Positions 25,681 through 34,486 of a stretch of DNA of 64,000 nt are shown here, one piece after another. How positions within the stretch are numbered: position 1 is the stretch's first letter; each line of letters begins with the position of its first letter. Below the pieces are notes generated by a model. The model did no database searches. It saw only the letters and a list, made by a program, of their open reading frames with translations, and was not told the origin of the DNA. The translations under genes were made by a program, and so were the position numbers. The DNA is from Halopseudomonas maritima (GTDB lineage: Bacteria > Pseudomonadota > Gammaproteobacteria > Pseudomonadales > Pseudomonadaceae), in the NCBI RefSeq assembly GCF_021545785.1, contig NZ_CP079801.1:2724001-2788000 (forward strand), in the 5' to 3' direction.

Positions 25681-27483
25681 TTAGAACCAGCTGTCCTGCA
25701 TGTCGAAACAGGTCAGGTCGCGGTTTTCCAGCACGTTCAGGTCGTGGTGGCAGGACGGCACTTCCCAGCGCAGGAAGTAGCGGGCGGCCTGCAGTTTGCC
25801 CTGGTAGAACGCCTTGTCGGCCTCGTTGCCGGCAGCCAGACCCTGCTGCACCTTGATAGCCTGCTCCAGCCAGCGCCAGCCGATTACCATGTGGCCGAAG
25901 GCTTTCAGGTACAGCGCGGAGTTGGCGAGCGCCTGATTGACCTTGCCCTGACCCATGTCACCCAGCAGTGCCAGGGTGACGCTGCCGATGTGCGCGTGCA
26001 GTTTTTCCAGCGGCTCGCGCAGCTCGTTCAGCTCGCTGTACTCGGCAGCGTGTTTGCAGCAGCTTTGAATAATCCCCGACAGCTGCTTGAGCGCGGCGCC
26101 GCCATTCATGGTGACCTTGCGCGCCAGCAGGTCGAGCGACTGGATGCCGTTGGTGCCCTCGTGGATCGGGTTCAGGCGGTTGTCGCGGTAGAACTGCTCA
26201 ACCGGGTACTCACGGGTGTAGCCGTGGCCGCCGAGGATCTGGATTGCCAGCTCGTTGGCTTTCAGGCAGTAGTCTGACGGCCAGGCCTTGACGATCGGTG
26301 TCAGCAGATCAAGCAGCTGCAGCGCGTTCTTGCGCTCGTCTTCGGTGTCCAGTGTCTCGGTGTCGTCGAACAGGCGAGAGGCGTACAGCCCCAGGTCAAA
26401 CGCGCCTTCAACGTAGGCTTTCTGCGCCAGCAGCATGCGCTTGACGTCGGCGTGCTCGATGATCGAGACCTGCCCGGTGGTCGGGTCCTTGCCATCGGGC
26501 AGGCGGCCCTGCGGACGCTCGCGGGCGTAGTTCAGCGAGTACAGGTAGCCGGCGTAGCCGAGCATCACCGCGCCCATGCCAACACCGATGCGCGCTTCGT
26601 TCATCATCTGGAACATGTAGGACAGCCCATGGTGCGGCTTGCCGACCAGATAGCCGACGCAGTTGTCCTGGTCGCCGAAGTTCAGCGCGGTAGAGGTGGT
26701 GCCGCGCCAGCCCATCTTGTGGAACAGGCCGGCCAGGGTCACGTCGTTGCGCTCGCCGAGGGAGCCGTCGTCGTTGACCAGGAACTTGGGCACGATGAAC
26801 AGCGAGATGCCTTTGACCCCGGGCGGTGCGTCGGGCAGCTTGGCCAGCACCATGTGCACGATGTTCTCCGACAGCGGATGGTCGCCCGCGGAGATGAAAA
26901 TTTTGTTGCCCTTGAGACGGTAGCTGCCGTCAGCGGCCGGTTCGGCCTTGGTGCGAATGTCGGACAGCGAGGAGCCCGCATGCGGCTCGGTCAGCGCCAT
27001 GGTGCCGAAGAAGCGGCCGTCGATCATCGGTTGCAGATAGCGCTCTTTCTGCTCCTCGGTGCCGAAGCTCTCGATCAGGTTGGCGGCGCCCATGGTCAGC
27101 ATGGCGTAGGACGAGGTGGCGGCGTTGGCCGACTGGAAGTGTGCAAAGCAGGCTTGCGACAGCAGGTTTGGCATCTGCATGCCGCCCTGCTCGAAGGTGC
27201 GGGTGGCGTTCAGAAAGCCGGCTTCAAGGAAGGCGTCGACCGCCGGCTTGACCTCCGGGATCAGCTCCGCAGCGCCGTTGACGTACTGGGGCTCGTGCTC
27301 ATCGTTCTTGCGGTTGTGCGGTGCGAACAGCTTTTCCGCAATGGTGCGAGCGGTGCCGATGGCCGCGTCGAAGGTCTCGCGGTTGTGATCGGCAAAACGT
27401 GGGCGTTGGGTGAGCGCTTCGGCGTCCAGCACCTCGTACAGTTCAAACGCCAGGTTACGTTGGTCAATCAGCAGTTCGGACAT
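25681..27483 (-). CDS. Acyl-CoA dehydrogenase, 600-residue class
   Basis: 600 residues, the long Pseudomonas-type acyl-CoA dehydrogenase with an extra C-terminal domain. The FAD/substrate signature is GTMALTEPHAGSSLSDIRTK, then GSYRLKGNKIFISAGDHPLS; the glycine-rich C-terminal motif is IQILGGHGYTREYPVEQFYR and the active-site region is LNPIHEGTNGIQSLDLLARK. It catalyses the first, FAD-dependent step of beta-oxidation and needs an electron-transfer flavoprotein. It is a paralogue of the enzyme at 35.7 kb. The ATG at 27483 has GAGGTGA five bases upstream; the GTG at 27492 is rejected. Confidence 0.93.
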   Translation of the reverse strand: MSELLIDQRNLAFELYEVLDAEALTQRPRFADHNRETFDAAIGTARTIAEKLFAPHNRKNDEHEPQYVNGAAELIPEVKPAVDAFLEAGFLNATRTFEQGGMQMPNLLSQACFAHFQSANAATSSYAMLTMGAANLIESFGTEEQKERYLQPMIDGRFFGTMALTEPHAGSSLSDIRTKAEPAADGSYRLKGNKIFISAGDHPLSENIVHMVLAKLPDAPPGVKGISLFIVPKFLVNDDGSLGERNDVTLAGLFHKMGWRGTTSTALNFGDQDNCVGYLVGKPHHGLSYMFQMMNEARIGVGMGAVMLGYAGYLYSLNYARERPQGRLPDGKDPTTGQVSIIEHADVKRMLLAQKAYVEGAFDLGLYASRLFDDTETLDTEDERKNALQLLDLLTPIVKAWPSDYCLKANELAIQILGGHGYTREYPVEQFYRDNRLNPIHEGTNGIQSLDLLARKVTMNGGAALKQLSGIIQSCCKHAAEYSELNELREPLEKLHAHIGSVTLALLGDMGQGKVNQALANSALYLKAFGHMVIGWRWLEQAIKVQQGLAAGNEADKAFYQGKLQAARYFLRWEVPSCHHDLNVLENRDLTCFDMQDSWF

Positions 27484-27570
27484 GTAGGTCACCTCAGAAT
27501 TGGTCGCGGGGCAGTGTATTGGCTCGCTCGGTGCCAGGGAATCGCCATTGATTGGCTTGATGCCATGCGA

Positions 27571-28548
27571 TCAGAACAGTCGAAGCGCCGGCTCATCCAG
27601 CGCCGCGCGCTGCTCACGCAGGGTCAGTATCTGATCGGCCCAGTAGCGCTCCTGGGCAAACCAGGGGAAGTGCATCGGAAAGGCAGGGTCATCCCAGCGA
27701 CGCGCCAGCCAGGCGCTGTAATGCACCAGACGCAGGCTGCGCAGCGGCTCGATCAGCGCCAGTTCGGCCGGGTTGAAGTCGTGAAACTCGTTGTAACCGT
27801 CGACCAGTTCGGCCAGTTGCGCCTGGCGCTGATTGCGTTCACCCGAGAGCATCATCCACAGATCCTGCACTGCCGGACCCATGCGGCAGTCGTCCAGATC
27901 GACCATATACAGACTGTCATCGCGCCACAGCAGGTTACCCACGTGCAGGTCGCCGTGCAGGCGGATCTGTTTGGCCGGGTGGGCGTCGAGTCGCTGTTTG
28001 ACGACCTGCAGCAGGTCTTCGGCGACCGAGAAGTAGGCCGGCTGCAGGCTGGCAGGTACCACCTCGCTGGCGCGCAGAAAATCCAGGCTATCGCGGCCAA
28101 AGCTCTGCCAATCGAGGGTTGGGCGGTGGGCAAACGGGTGCATGGCGCCGACGGCGTGTAATCGGCCGAGCAGGCGCCCCAGCATCAGCAGGTGGTCGGG
28201 ATCGTCCAGCTCCGGCGCGTGCCCGCCAAAGCGGCGGAACAGGCTGAAGCGAAAGCCGGCGTGCTCGAATAGCGTTTTGCCGTCGATCTGCTGGGGGGCA
28301 ATCACCGGAATATCGCGTTCGGCCAGCTCCAGGCTGAAGGTGTGCTCCTCGATGATCGACTCATCGCTCCAGCGCCCGGGGCGGTAGAACTTGGCGATCA
28401 AGGGCTGAGCGTCTTCGATGCCAACCTGAAAGACCCGATTCTCGTAGCTATTGAGCGTCAGAATGCGAGCGTCTGACAGATAGCCCAGCGACTCTACGGC
28501 GTCCAGCACAGTGTCGGGGGTGAGGGCGGCAAAGGGATGGCTGGACAT
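27571..28548 (-). CDS. srkA: Stress response kinase A (SrkA/YihE)
   Basis: 325 residues of the aminoglycoside-phosphotransferase-like fold. ATP-binding sequence YENRVFQVGIEDAQPLIAKFY and catalytic loop IRLHGDLHVGNLLWRDDSLY with VDLDDCRMGP are clear, as is FSLFRRFGGHAPELDD typical of SrkA. In E. coli it is a Ser/Thr protein kinase that protects cells from stress-induced death. Start ATG at 28548 (MSSHPFAALTPDTVLDAVES); the upstream frame to 28635 overlaps comF and looks non-coding. Confidence 0.93.
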   Translation of the reverse strand: MSSHPFAALTPDTVLDAVESLGYLSDARILTLNSYENRVFQVGIEDAQPLIAKFYRPGRWSDESIIEEHTFSLELAERDIPVIAPQQIDGKTLFEHAGFRFSLFRRFGGHAPELDDPDHLLMLGRLLGRLHAVGAMHPFAHRPTLDWQSFGRDSLDFLRASEVVPASLQPAYFSVAEDLLQVVKQRLDAHPAKQIRLHGDLHVGNLLWRDDSLYMVDLDDCRMGPAVQDLWMMLSGERNQRQAQLAELVDGYNEFHDFNPAELALIEPLRSLRLVHYSAWLARRWDDPAFPMHFPWFAQERYWADQILTLREQRAALDEPALRLF

Positions 28549-28615
28549 GGTGCGGCTCGCGTTGGCTATTGAGCCGACAAGGGTAGCAGGAGCGGGGCGC
28601 CCGGCGTAGCGCCGA

Positions 28616-29335
28616 TCAGGGTGTGCGTGCCACACACCAGACCTGTACCGAGGCCGCGCCCGCGGCCAGCAGGGTACGGCTGGCCTCGTTCAGGGTGGCG
28701 CCGGTGGTCATCACGTCATCAATCAGCGCCAGATGCTGGCCTTCGAGCTGCTCGGGTCTGGGGCAAGCGAATGCGCCGCGCAGGTTGCGCCGTCGTGCTG
28801 CCGCATCCAGCCCTTCCTGGGCGGCAGTGTGACGTAGGCGCTGCAACAGGTCGGCGCGGCAGGGCAGCTGCAGCGCGCTGGCAAGATCGCGCGCCAGTTC
28901 AAAGGCTTGGTTGTAGCCGCGCTGCGCCTGCCGCCGCGGGTGCATGGGAACCGGCAACAGCAAATCAGGTATCAGCGCCTGTGGCTCTGCCAGCTGCTGT
29001 TGCAGGTGCTCTGCCAGCAATTGCGCCAGCAGACGCCCGTAACGGTTGTGGCTGTGGTATTTGAACGCGGGAATCAGTGCATCCAGGGGGAAGCGGTAGA
29101 GCAAGGGTGTCACGGCGCGGCAGAAGGCTGGCGGACTGTTCAGGCAACGCCCGCACTGGCTGCTGCTGTGCGGTAGCGGCAGGGCGCAACGCTCGCAGCA
29201 GCCCTGTTGCCACGGCAGATCGGTCAGACAGGCGTGGCAGATGCCGTCATGCTGCGCCTCGGTAGTTGACAGGCACAGCAGGCAAGGTTGCGATAGGTTG
29301 TTTTTTATCCATTTGTAAACTTGCGTGTTTTTCAA
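28616..29335 (-). CDS. ComF family protein
   Basis: 239 residues. An N-terminal zinc-ribbon-like part with four CxxC-type pairs (CLLCLS, CHAC, CCERCALPL, CGRC) leads into a phosphoribosyltransferase domain with the PRPP loop HLALIDDVMTTGATL near the C-terminus. ComF takes part in DNA uptake in competent bacteria; in Pseudomonas it lies next to bioB, as here. The start ATG (29333-29335) is inside the BirA-type operator, so biotin control could also affect this divergent gene. Confidence 0.92.
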   Translation of the reverse strand: MKNTQVYKWIKNNLSQPCLLCLSTTEAQHDGICHACLTDLPWQQGCCERCALPLPHSSSQCGRCLNSPPAFCRAVTPLLYRFPLDALIPAFKYHSHNRYGRLLAQLLAEHLQQQLAEPQALIPDLLLPVPMHPRRQAQRGYNQAFELARDLASALQLPCRADLLQRLRHTAAQEGLDAAARRRNLRGAFACPRPEQLEGQHLALIDDVMTTGATLNEASRTLLAAGAASVQVWCVARTP

Positions 29336-29366
29336 TGGTTGACAGCCTCCGTGCTGCCGTTATGAT
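29313..29366 (+). promoter_or_regulatory. BirA-type operator and sigma-70 promoter of the bio operon
   Basis: TTGTAAACT (29313-29321), 15 bp, GGTTGACAG (29337-29345) fits the BirA consensus TTGTAAACC-N15/16-GGTTTACAA except in a few positions of the right half. The right half includes the -35 TTGACA (29339-29344), followed after 16 bp by a good -10, TATGAT (29361-29366). Biotinyl-AMP-bound BirA would block RNA polymerase. Confidence 0.72.
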
Positions 29367-29381
29367 TCCCTGCAGAGTTGA

Positions 29382-29458
29382 GGTCCGTTGACGTTTCGTT
29401 CACCCGCCTGCCGGAGGCTATTTTTCAGCCAAGCGGGTGAACGAAACGTCAACAGACC
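29382..29458 (+). other. 26-bp inverted repeat in the bioB leader
   Basis: Arms 29382-29407 and 29433-29458 are complementary in 25 of 26 positions (core TTGACGTTTCGTTCACCCGC). The 25-nt loop contains GGCTATTTTTCAGCC, itself able to pair. It would begin about 10 nt after the predicted transcription start and end 46 nt before the bioB ATG. There is no T-tract after it, so a simple terminator is unlikely. Confidence 0.8.
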
Positions 29459-29504
29459 CTAGGACCGCCACGCGGTTTTCAGACAGATAACAGGGACAAT
29501 ACCC

Positions 29505-30551
29505 ATGATCGTTTCCGTGACCCGCCACGATTGGACCCCGGCCGAGGTGCTGGCGCTGTTCAAACTGCCGTTCAACGACCTGCTGTTTCAGGCCCAGAGC
29601 GTGCATCGCCAGTACTTCGACCCTAACCGTGTGCAGGTCTCGACCCTGCTGTCCATCAAGACCGGTGCCTGCCCGGAGGACTGCAAGTACTGTCCGCAAT
29701 CGGGTCATTACAACACCGGCCTGGACAAAGAAAAACTGATGGAAGTCGAAAAGGTGCTCAAGGCCGCAGCTGACGCCAAAGCCATCGGCTCCACTCGTTT
29801 TTGCATGGGGGCCGCCTGGAAGCATCCCTCCGCCAAGGACATGCCCTATGTGCTGAAGATGGTCGAGGGCGTCAAGGCGCTTGGCCTGGAAACCTGCATG
29901 ACCCTGGGCAAGTTGACCCAGGAGCAGACGGAGGCGCTGGCGCACGCTGGTCTGGATTACTACAACCACAACCTGGATACCTCGCCCGAGTTCTACGGCA
30001 ACATCATTACCACCCGCACCTACAGCGAGCGTCTGCAGACGCTGGCCTACGTGCGCGACGCCGGTATGAAAATCTGCTCCGGTGGCATCCTCGGTATGGG
30101 TGAGTCCGTTGAGGACCGCGCCGGCCTGCTGATTCAGCTGGCTAACCTGCCTGAGCACCCGGAAAGCGTGCCGATCAACATGCTGGTGAAAGTCGAAGGT
30201 ACGCCGCTGGCAAACGAGGACGATGTCGACCCCTTCGACTTTATCCGCATGCTGGCGGTGGCGCGCATCATGATGCCGCAATCCCATGTGCGCCTGTCCG
30301 CTGGCCGCGAGCAGATGAATGAGCAGATGCAGGCCCTGGCCTTCCTGGCCGGCGCCAACTCGATCTTCTACGGCGAGAAACTGCTGACCACTGGCAACCC
30401 GCAGGCGGACAAGGACATGCGCCTGTTCGCCCGCCTCGGCATCCAACCCGAAGCCCGCGAAGAACACGCCGATGAAGTGCACCAGGCGGCTATCGAACAG
30501 GCGCTGATTGAGCAGCGCGACAACCAGTTGTTTGTGAACGCAGCGGTTTAA
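29505..30551 (+). CDS. bioB: Biotin synthase
   Basis: 348 residues, radical-SAM enzyme that inserts sulphur into dethiobiotin. The 4Fe-4S ligands are Cys56, Cys60 and Cys63 (GACPEDCKYCPQSG); the sacrificial 2Fe-2S ligands are Cys100 (RFCMGAAW), Cys131 (ETCMTLG), Cys191 (MKICSGG) and Arg263 (HVRLSAGRE). All are intact. It is the first gene of a bioB-bioF-bioH-bioC-bioD operon; a heptamer hairpin (copy B) sits between it and bioF. Confidence 0.98.
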   Translation: MIVSVTRHDWTPAEVLALFKLPFNDLLFQAQSVHRQYFDPNRVQVSTLLSIKTGACPEDCKYCPQSGHYNTGLDKEKLMEVEKVLKAAADAKAIGSTRFCMGAAWKHPSAKDMPYVLKMVEGVKALGLETCMTLGKLTQEQTEALAHAGLDYYNHNLDTSPEFYGNIITTRTYSERLQTLAYVRDAGMKICSGGILGMGESVEDRAGLLIQLANLPEHPESVPINMLVKVEGTPLANEDDVDPFDFIRMLAVARIMMPQSHVRLSAGREQMNEQMQALAFLAGANSIFYGEKLLTTGNPQADKDMRLFARLGIQPEAREEHADEVHQAAIEQALIEQRDNQLFVNAAV

Positions 30552-30558
30552 AGATAGG

Positions 30559-30724
30559 GCGGCTGGAGGCTGGAGGCTGGAGGCTGGAGGCTGGAAGGTC
30601 TGGTTGGGTGTGGGGGCTGACTGCTCTCTATGCCCTGGAGCGCTGCTGAGGTGGTGCACACTCTGACTCAAGCTTCAAGCTTCCAGCTTCCAGCTTCCAG
30701 CCTTTAGCCTCCAGCCTCCAGCGG
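30559..30724. repeat. Heptamer hairpin element, copy B (bioB-bioF gap)
   Basis: Left arm: five perfect GGCTGGA units (30561-30595). Right arm (30669-30724): CTTCAAG, CTTCCAG and CCTCCAG units in the opposite sense, ending CCAGCGGC. The intervening 70 nt lacks the exact 17-nt core. It starts 8 bp after the bioB stop and lies within the operon transcript. Confidence 0.85.
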
Positions 30725-30740
30725 CTTTATAGATCAGATC

Positions 30741-31907
30741 ATGTCCTTCAATCTTTCCTCCCGTCTGGCCGAGCGCCGTGCTGCGCATCTGTACCGTCAG
30801 CGTCCATTGCTGCAAACGCCGCAGGGCACCGAGGTGCTGGTGGATGGTGAGCGGTTGCTGAGCTTTTGCAGCAATGACTACCTTGGCCTGGCCAACGACC
30901 CGCGCGTCAACGCCGCCTTTGTCGAGGGTGTACAGCGCTGGGGCACTGGCGGTGGTGCGTCGCACCTGGTTACCGGTCACAGCGGCGCTCACCATGCGCT
31001 GGAAGAAGCGTTGGCCGAGTTCACTGGCCGGCCTCGGACCCTGCTGCTGTCCAGCGGCTACATGGCCAACATGGGTGCGGTGACCGCGCTGGTGGGGCAG
31101 GGCGATACGGTCCTGCAGGACCGGCTCAATCACGCGTCGCTGCTCGATGCTGGGCTGCTTTGCGGTGCGCGCTTCTCGCGCTATCTGCACAAGGATGCGG
31201 CCAGCCTGCGTAGTCGATTGGGTAAAGCGCAGGGTAATACGCTGGTCGTGACTGACGGTGTGTTCAGCATGGATGGCGACCTGGCGGATCTACCGGCTGT
31301 ATGCGCCGAGGCGGCCGGAGCAGGGGCCTGGGTGATGGTGGATGACGCCCACGGTTTTGGCTGCCTGGGCGAGCAGGGAGGCGGCATCGTTGAGCACTAT
31401 GGCCTGTCCATGGAGCAGGTGCCGGTGCTGGTGGGGACTCTCGGCAAGGCCTTTGGCACGGCAGGGGCCTTTGTCGCCGGCAGCGACGAGCTGATCGAAA
31501 CCCTGATCCAGTTTGCCCGTCCCTACATCTATACCACCAGCCAGCCGCCTGCCGTTGCCCATGCCACGCTCACCAGCCTGCGTCTGCTGCGTGAAGAGCG
31601 CTGGCGCCGGGAGCACCTGGCTGCACTGGTACGCCGCTTTCGCACAGGCGTCGATGCGCTGGGGCTGGAGCTGATGGACAGCCCAACGCCGATCCAGCCG
31701 ATTGTGGTCGGCAGCAGTGAGCGTGCCCTGGCACTCTCGGCTGCGCTGCGTCAACGCGGCATACTGGTCACCGCGATTCGCCCGCCCACGGTACCCAAGG
31801 GGACCGCGCGCTTGCGGGTGACGCTGAGCGCCATCCATACCGAACAACAGGTTGACCGTTTGCTTGAGGCACTGGGGCAGGCGCAACAGGAGCTGATTCA
31901 TGAGTAA
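30741..31907 (+). CDS. bioF: 8-amino-7-oxononanoate synthase
   Basis: 388 residues, PLP enzyme of the alpha-oxoamine synthase family joining pimeloyl-ACP and alanine. The PLP lysine is Lys236 in VLVGTLGKAFGTAGAFVAG; Asp201 and His204 in MVDDAHGFG and the SCSNDYLGL-type motif (SFCSNDYLGLA) are present. Start ATG at 30741. Its end overlaps bioH by 8 bp. Confidence 0.97.
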   Translation: MSFNLSSRLAERRAAHLYRQRPLLQTPQGTEVLVDGERLLSFCSNDYLGLANDPRVNAAFVEGVQRWGTGGGASHLVTGHSGAHHALEEALAEFTGRPRTLLLSSGYMANMGAVTALVGQGDTVLQDRLNHASLLDAGLLCGARFSRYLHKDAASLRSRLGKAQGNTLVVTDGVFSMDGDLADLPAVCAEAAGAGAWVMVDDAHGFGCLGEQGGGIVEHYGLSMEQVPVLVGTLGKAFGTAGAFVAGSDELIETLIQFARPYIYTTSQPPAVAHATLTSLRLLREERWRREHLAALVRRFRTGVDALGLELMDSPTPIQPIVVGSSERALALSAALRQRGILVTAIRPPTVPKGTARLRVTLSAIHTEQQVDRLLEALGQAQQELIHE

Positions 31908-32613
31908 TTTCACCCTGCTGTCTGGCTGGGCGCTGGCGGCGAGCAATCTGCTGCCATTGCAGCAGGCCCTGCAGGAGCGCTTGCCCGCGCTGAACGTCAA
32001 GGTGGCAGAGCTGCCGCCAGATTTGCAGATGTCCACGCTGGAGCCGAACCTCAGTGCCCTGGCCGAGGCCTTGCCGGCGGGCTGGCTGGGTGGCTGGTCG
32101 TTGGGTGGTGTGCTGGCGGTGCAGCTGCAACGACGCTTTCCCGAGCGGTTTCCAGGCGTAGTGACCATCGCCAGCAACGCCTGTTTCTCAGCGCGGGAGG
32201 GCTGGCCGGAGGCGATGGCGCCGGACACCTTCAAGGGCTTTATCAGCGACGCCCGCGAACAGCCCGAGCGCGCACTCAAGCGCTTTGCTCTGCTGGTTAC
32301 CCAGGGCGCCGAGCGAGCGCGTGAATTGAGCCGCCAGCTGGTCTGGAGTGATCTGGACCCGCTACAGCTGCTTAATCATCTTGCGTTGCTCGGCGTGCTG
32401 GACAACCGCGTTGCCTTGCAACGCTGCCAGCAGCCGGTGCTGCACTGCCTGGCCGGGGCCGATGCGCTGGTGCCTGCTGGCGCTGCGCAGGCGCTGGCGC
32501 AGCTTAACGAGCAGGGCGAGGTGCGTGTGTTGCCGCAGGCCAGTCACGCGCTGCCGCTGGAGGGGCCGATCTGGCTGGCCGGTGAGATCGGCGACTGGCT
32601 GGAGCGGCAATGA
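31900..32613 (+). CDS. bioH: Pimeloyl-ACP methyl ester carboxylesterase-type hydrolase (BioH role)
   Basis: 237 residues of alpha/beta hydrolase fold with nucleophile Ser67 in LGGWSLGGVLA; the acid is likely in LAGADALVPAG and the base His in QASHALPLEG. Its place between bioF and bioC indicates the BioH step, cleaving the methyl ester of pimeloyl-ACP to end the BioC-started chain. It is shorter and divergent from E. coli BioH, so the role rests on position as much as on sequence. It overlaps both neighbours (8 bp and 4 bp). Confidence 0.88.
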   Translation: MSNFTLLSGWALAASNLLPLQQALQERLPALNVKVAELPPDLQMSTLEPNLSALAEALPAGWLGGWSLGGVLAVQLQRRFPERFPGVVTIASNACFSAREGWPEAMAPDTFKGFISDAREQPERALKRFALLVTQGAERARELSRQLVWSDLDPLQLLNHLALLGVLDNRVALQRCQQPVLHCLAGADALVPAGAAQALAQLNEQGEVRVLPQASHALPLEGPIWLAGEIGDWLERQ

Positions 32614-33392
32614 GCGCAGCGGCCATCGACAAGCGTGCGGTTGCAGCGTCCTTCAGCCGTGCCGCCAGCACCTATGATCAGGTGGCTGAGCTGCAGCGAC
32701 AGGTGGGTAGCAATCTGTTGGCGCGCCTTCCCGGCAGTCTGCAGCCGCGCGAACTGGTCGATCTTGGTTGCGGGACGGGCTACTTCACCCGCGCATTGAG
32801 TAAACGCTTTGGTCGGGCGGTGCTAGGGCTGGATATTGCCGAAGGCATGCTGCGCTATGCGCGCGCCCAGGGGCCGGAGCACGCGGCCTGGATTGCGGCT
32901 GACGCAGAGGCGCTGCCACTGCGTGGTGACTCCCAACACCTGCTGTTTTCCAGTCTGGCGTTGCAGTGGTGCCCCGATCTTGGGCGCGCCCTGAGCGACG
33001 CCAGGCGAGTGCTGGTGCCTGGCGGTGTAATGGCCTTTAACACGCTGGTCGAGGGTACGCTTGGCGAGCTGCGTGATGCCTGGGAGCAGGTGGACGGCTA
33101 TGTGCACGTCAACCGCTTTATGCCCCTGGCTCAGCTCCAGAGCCTGTTGTCGGAGGCCGGATTTGCGCGTTGGCACTGTGAGGTAGAGACCCATGTGCTG
33201 CACTACCCGCAGCTCAGTGCCCTGACCCATGAGCTCAAGGCGCTTGGCGCCCATAACCTCAACGCCGGACGGCCTGGCGGCTTGACCGGGCGCGCTCGGC
33301 TGAGAGCGCTGACCGCAGCCTATGAAACCCACCGCCAGAGCGCTGGCTTGCCAGCGACCTACCAGGTTGCCCAGATTATTCTGCACAAGTAG
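32610..33392 (+). CDS. bioC: Malonyl-ACP O-methyltransferase
   Basis: 260 residues. N-terminal AAIDKRAVAASFSRAASTYD and SAM-binding LVDLGCGTGYFTRALSK are typical of BioC, which methylates malonyl-ACP so that fatty acid synthase can build pimelate. Other SAM-fold motifs (AWIAADAEALPLRG, FSSLALQWCPD) follow. Start ATG overlaps the bioH stop (ATGA); bioD follows after 10 bp. Confidence 0.95.
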   Translation: MSAAAIDKRAVAASFSRAASTYDQVAELQRQVGSNLLARLPGSLQPRELVDLGCGTGYFTRALSKRFGRAVLGLDIAEGMLRYARAQGPEHAAWIAADAEALPLRGDSQHLLFSSLALQWCPDLGRALSDARRVLVPGGVMAFNTLVEGTLGELRDAWEQVDGYVHVNRFMPLAQLQSLLSEAGFARWHCEVETHVLHYPQLSALTHELKALGAHNLNAGRPGGLTGRARLRALTAAYETHRQSAGLPATYQVAQIILHK

Positions 33393-33402
33393 GACATTCC
33401 TC

Positions 33403-34083
33403 ATGAGCAAGCACTACTTTGTTACCGGCACTGATACCGAAATTGGCAAAACCACCATCGCTGCTGGCCTGCTGCACGCCGCCCGTCTGCGTGGCCTGAC
33501 AACCGCAGGCGTCAAACCGGTTGCTGCCGGATGCGAGCGCACGCCCGAGGGGCTGCGCAATGAGGATGCGCTGGCCCTGCAGGCTGAATGCAACCCGCCG
33601 CTGGCCTACGAGCTGATTAACCCGGTAACGCTCGAGGCCGCCATCGCACCGCATATTGCCGCGCGTGAAGCAAATGTGCCGCTCAGCGCGCAGGCACTGG
33701 CCGGCGCCTGTCGTCAGGTGTTTGACGGGCGGGCAGATCTGACATTGGTCGAGGGCGCTGGCGGTTGGTGTGTACCGCTCAATGATGAAGAGCTGCTTAG
33801 CGATGTGGCGATTGCGCTCAAGCTCCCCGTGGTGCTGGTTGTCGGCATGCGCCTGGGCTGCATAAATCATGCACTGCTCAGCTGCCGGGCTATCGCCGCG
33901 GACGGGCTGCACCTGGCTGGCTGGGTCGCCAATCATGTGGATGCGGACATGAGCCGCCAAGCTGAAAACCTGGCGACGCTAAAAGCCTTGATCAAAGCGC
34001 CTTGTTTGGGAGTGGTGCCGCGCCTGGAAAGCGCTGATGCAGCCGCAGTGGCGGCCCATTTGCAGGTGACGCCGCTGGTCTGA
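33403..34083 (+). CDS. bioD: Dethiobiotin synthetase
   Basis: 226 residues. P-loop FVTGTDTEIGKTTIAAGLLH (Gly-rich loop at about 7-16, with Lys15), then GVKPVAAGC and LVEGAGGWCVPLND, the conserved signatures of ATP-dependent ureido-ring closure. The ATG at 33403 follows bioC; the upstream in-frame ATG at 33322 lies inside bioC and lacks family similarity. Confidence 0.96.
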   Translation: MSKHYFVTGTDTEIGKTTIAAGLLHAARLRGLTTAGVKPVAAGCERTPEGLRNEDALALQAECNPPLAYELINPVTLEAAIAPHIAAREANVPLSAQALAGACRQVFDGRADLTLVEGAGGWCVPLNDEELLSDVAIALKLPVVLVVGMRLGCINHALLSCRAIAADGLHLAGWVANHVDADMSRQAENLATLKALIKAPCLGVVPRLESADAAAVAAHLQVTPLV

Positions 34084-34156
34084 CGCGACCGGCGGTGTTG
34101 GGGCAAAGGGCCATTTGTGCTTGAATGGCGGAACATCTGTTTTAAGAGGTGGTGTG

Positions 34157-34465
34157 ATGCCTACCCTTGATCTCATTTCGTCCGGCCTGACCTCGGTACG
34201 CCAAGGCCAGAACCGTATCAACGCTGCAGCCTCTGATATCGCCAGCGCCGGGTTGCCTGCCGATCCGGCAGCCACTGCCGGGCAACCGGCTCAGCCGGCT
34301 ACCGGTCAGGCGGCAGCGTCCACTGCAGTGGAAACCAACCGCCCGGTGAATCTGGTTGATAGCCTGGTTGAGCTGCAGCAAGGTCGTCAGCAAGCCGAGG
34401 TCGGCGCGTCGGTAATCGACACTGCCGATGAGGTGCTGGGCACCCTGCTGGACGTCACCGCCTGA
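34157..34465 (+). CDS. Small protein resembling the N-terminus of flagellar rod/hook proteins
   Basis: 102 residues from the ATG at 34157. The opening LISSGLTSVRQGQNRINAAA followed by SDIAS resembles the conserved N-terminal helix of flagellar basal-body proteins (pattern of a small-residue helix, Q..R, then N-x-A-N), but the rest is a short Ala/Pro/Gln-rich linker and a C-terminal helix LVDSLVELQQGRQQAE, also reminiscent of FlgC-type C-termini. A small gene of this kind follows bioD in P. aeruginosa. Its role is unknown; a full rod protein is excluded by length. Confidence 0.65.
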   Translation: MPTLDLISSGLTSVRQGQNRINAAASDIASAGLPADPAATAGQPAQPATGQAAASTAVETNRPVNLVDSLVELQQGRQQAEVGASVIDTADEVLGTLLDVTA

Positions 34466-34486
34466 GCCAGCCTCAGGCCGTTTCCC

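Noticed and set aside
26452..28161. Plus-strand open frame of 569 codons across two minus-strand genes
   Set aside because: It spans the gap between acyl-CoA dehydrogenase and srkA, both well supported on the other strand.
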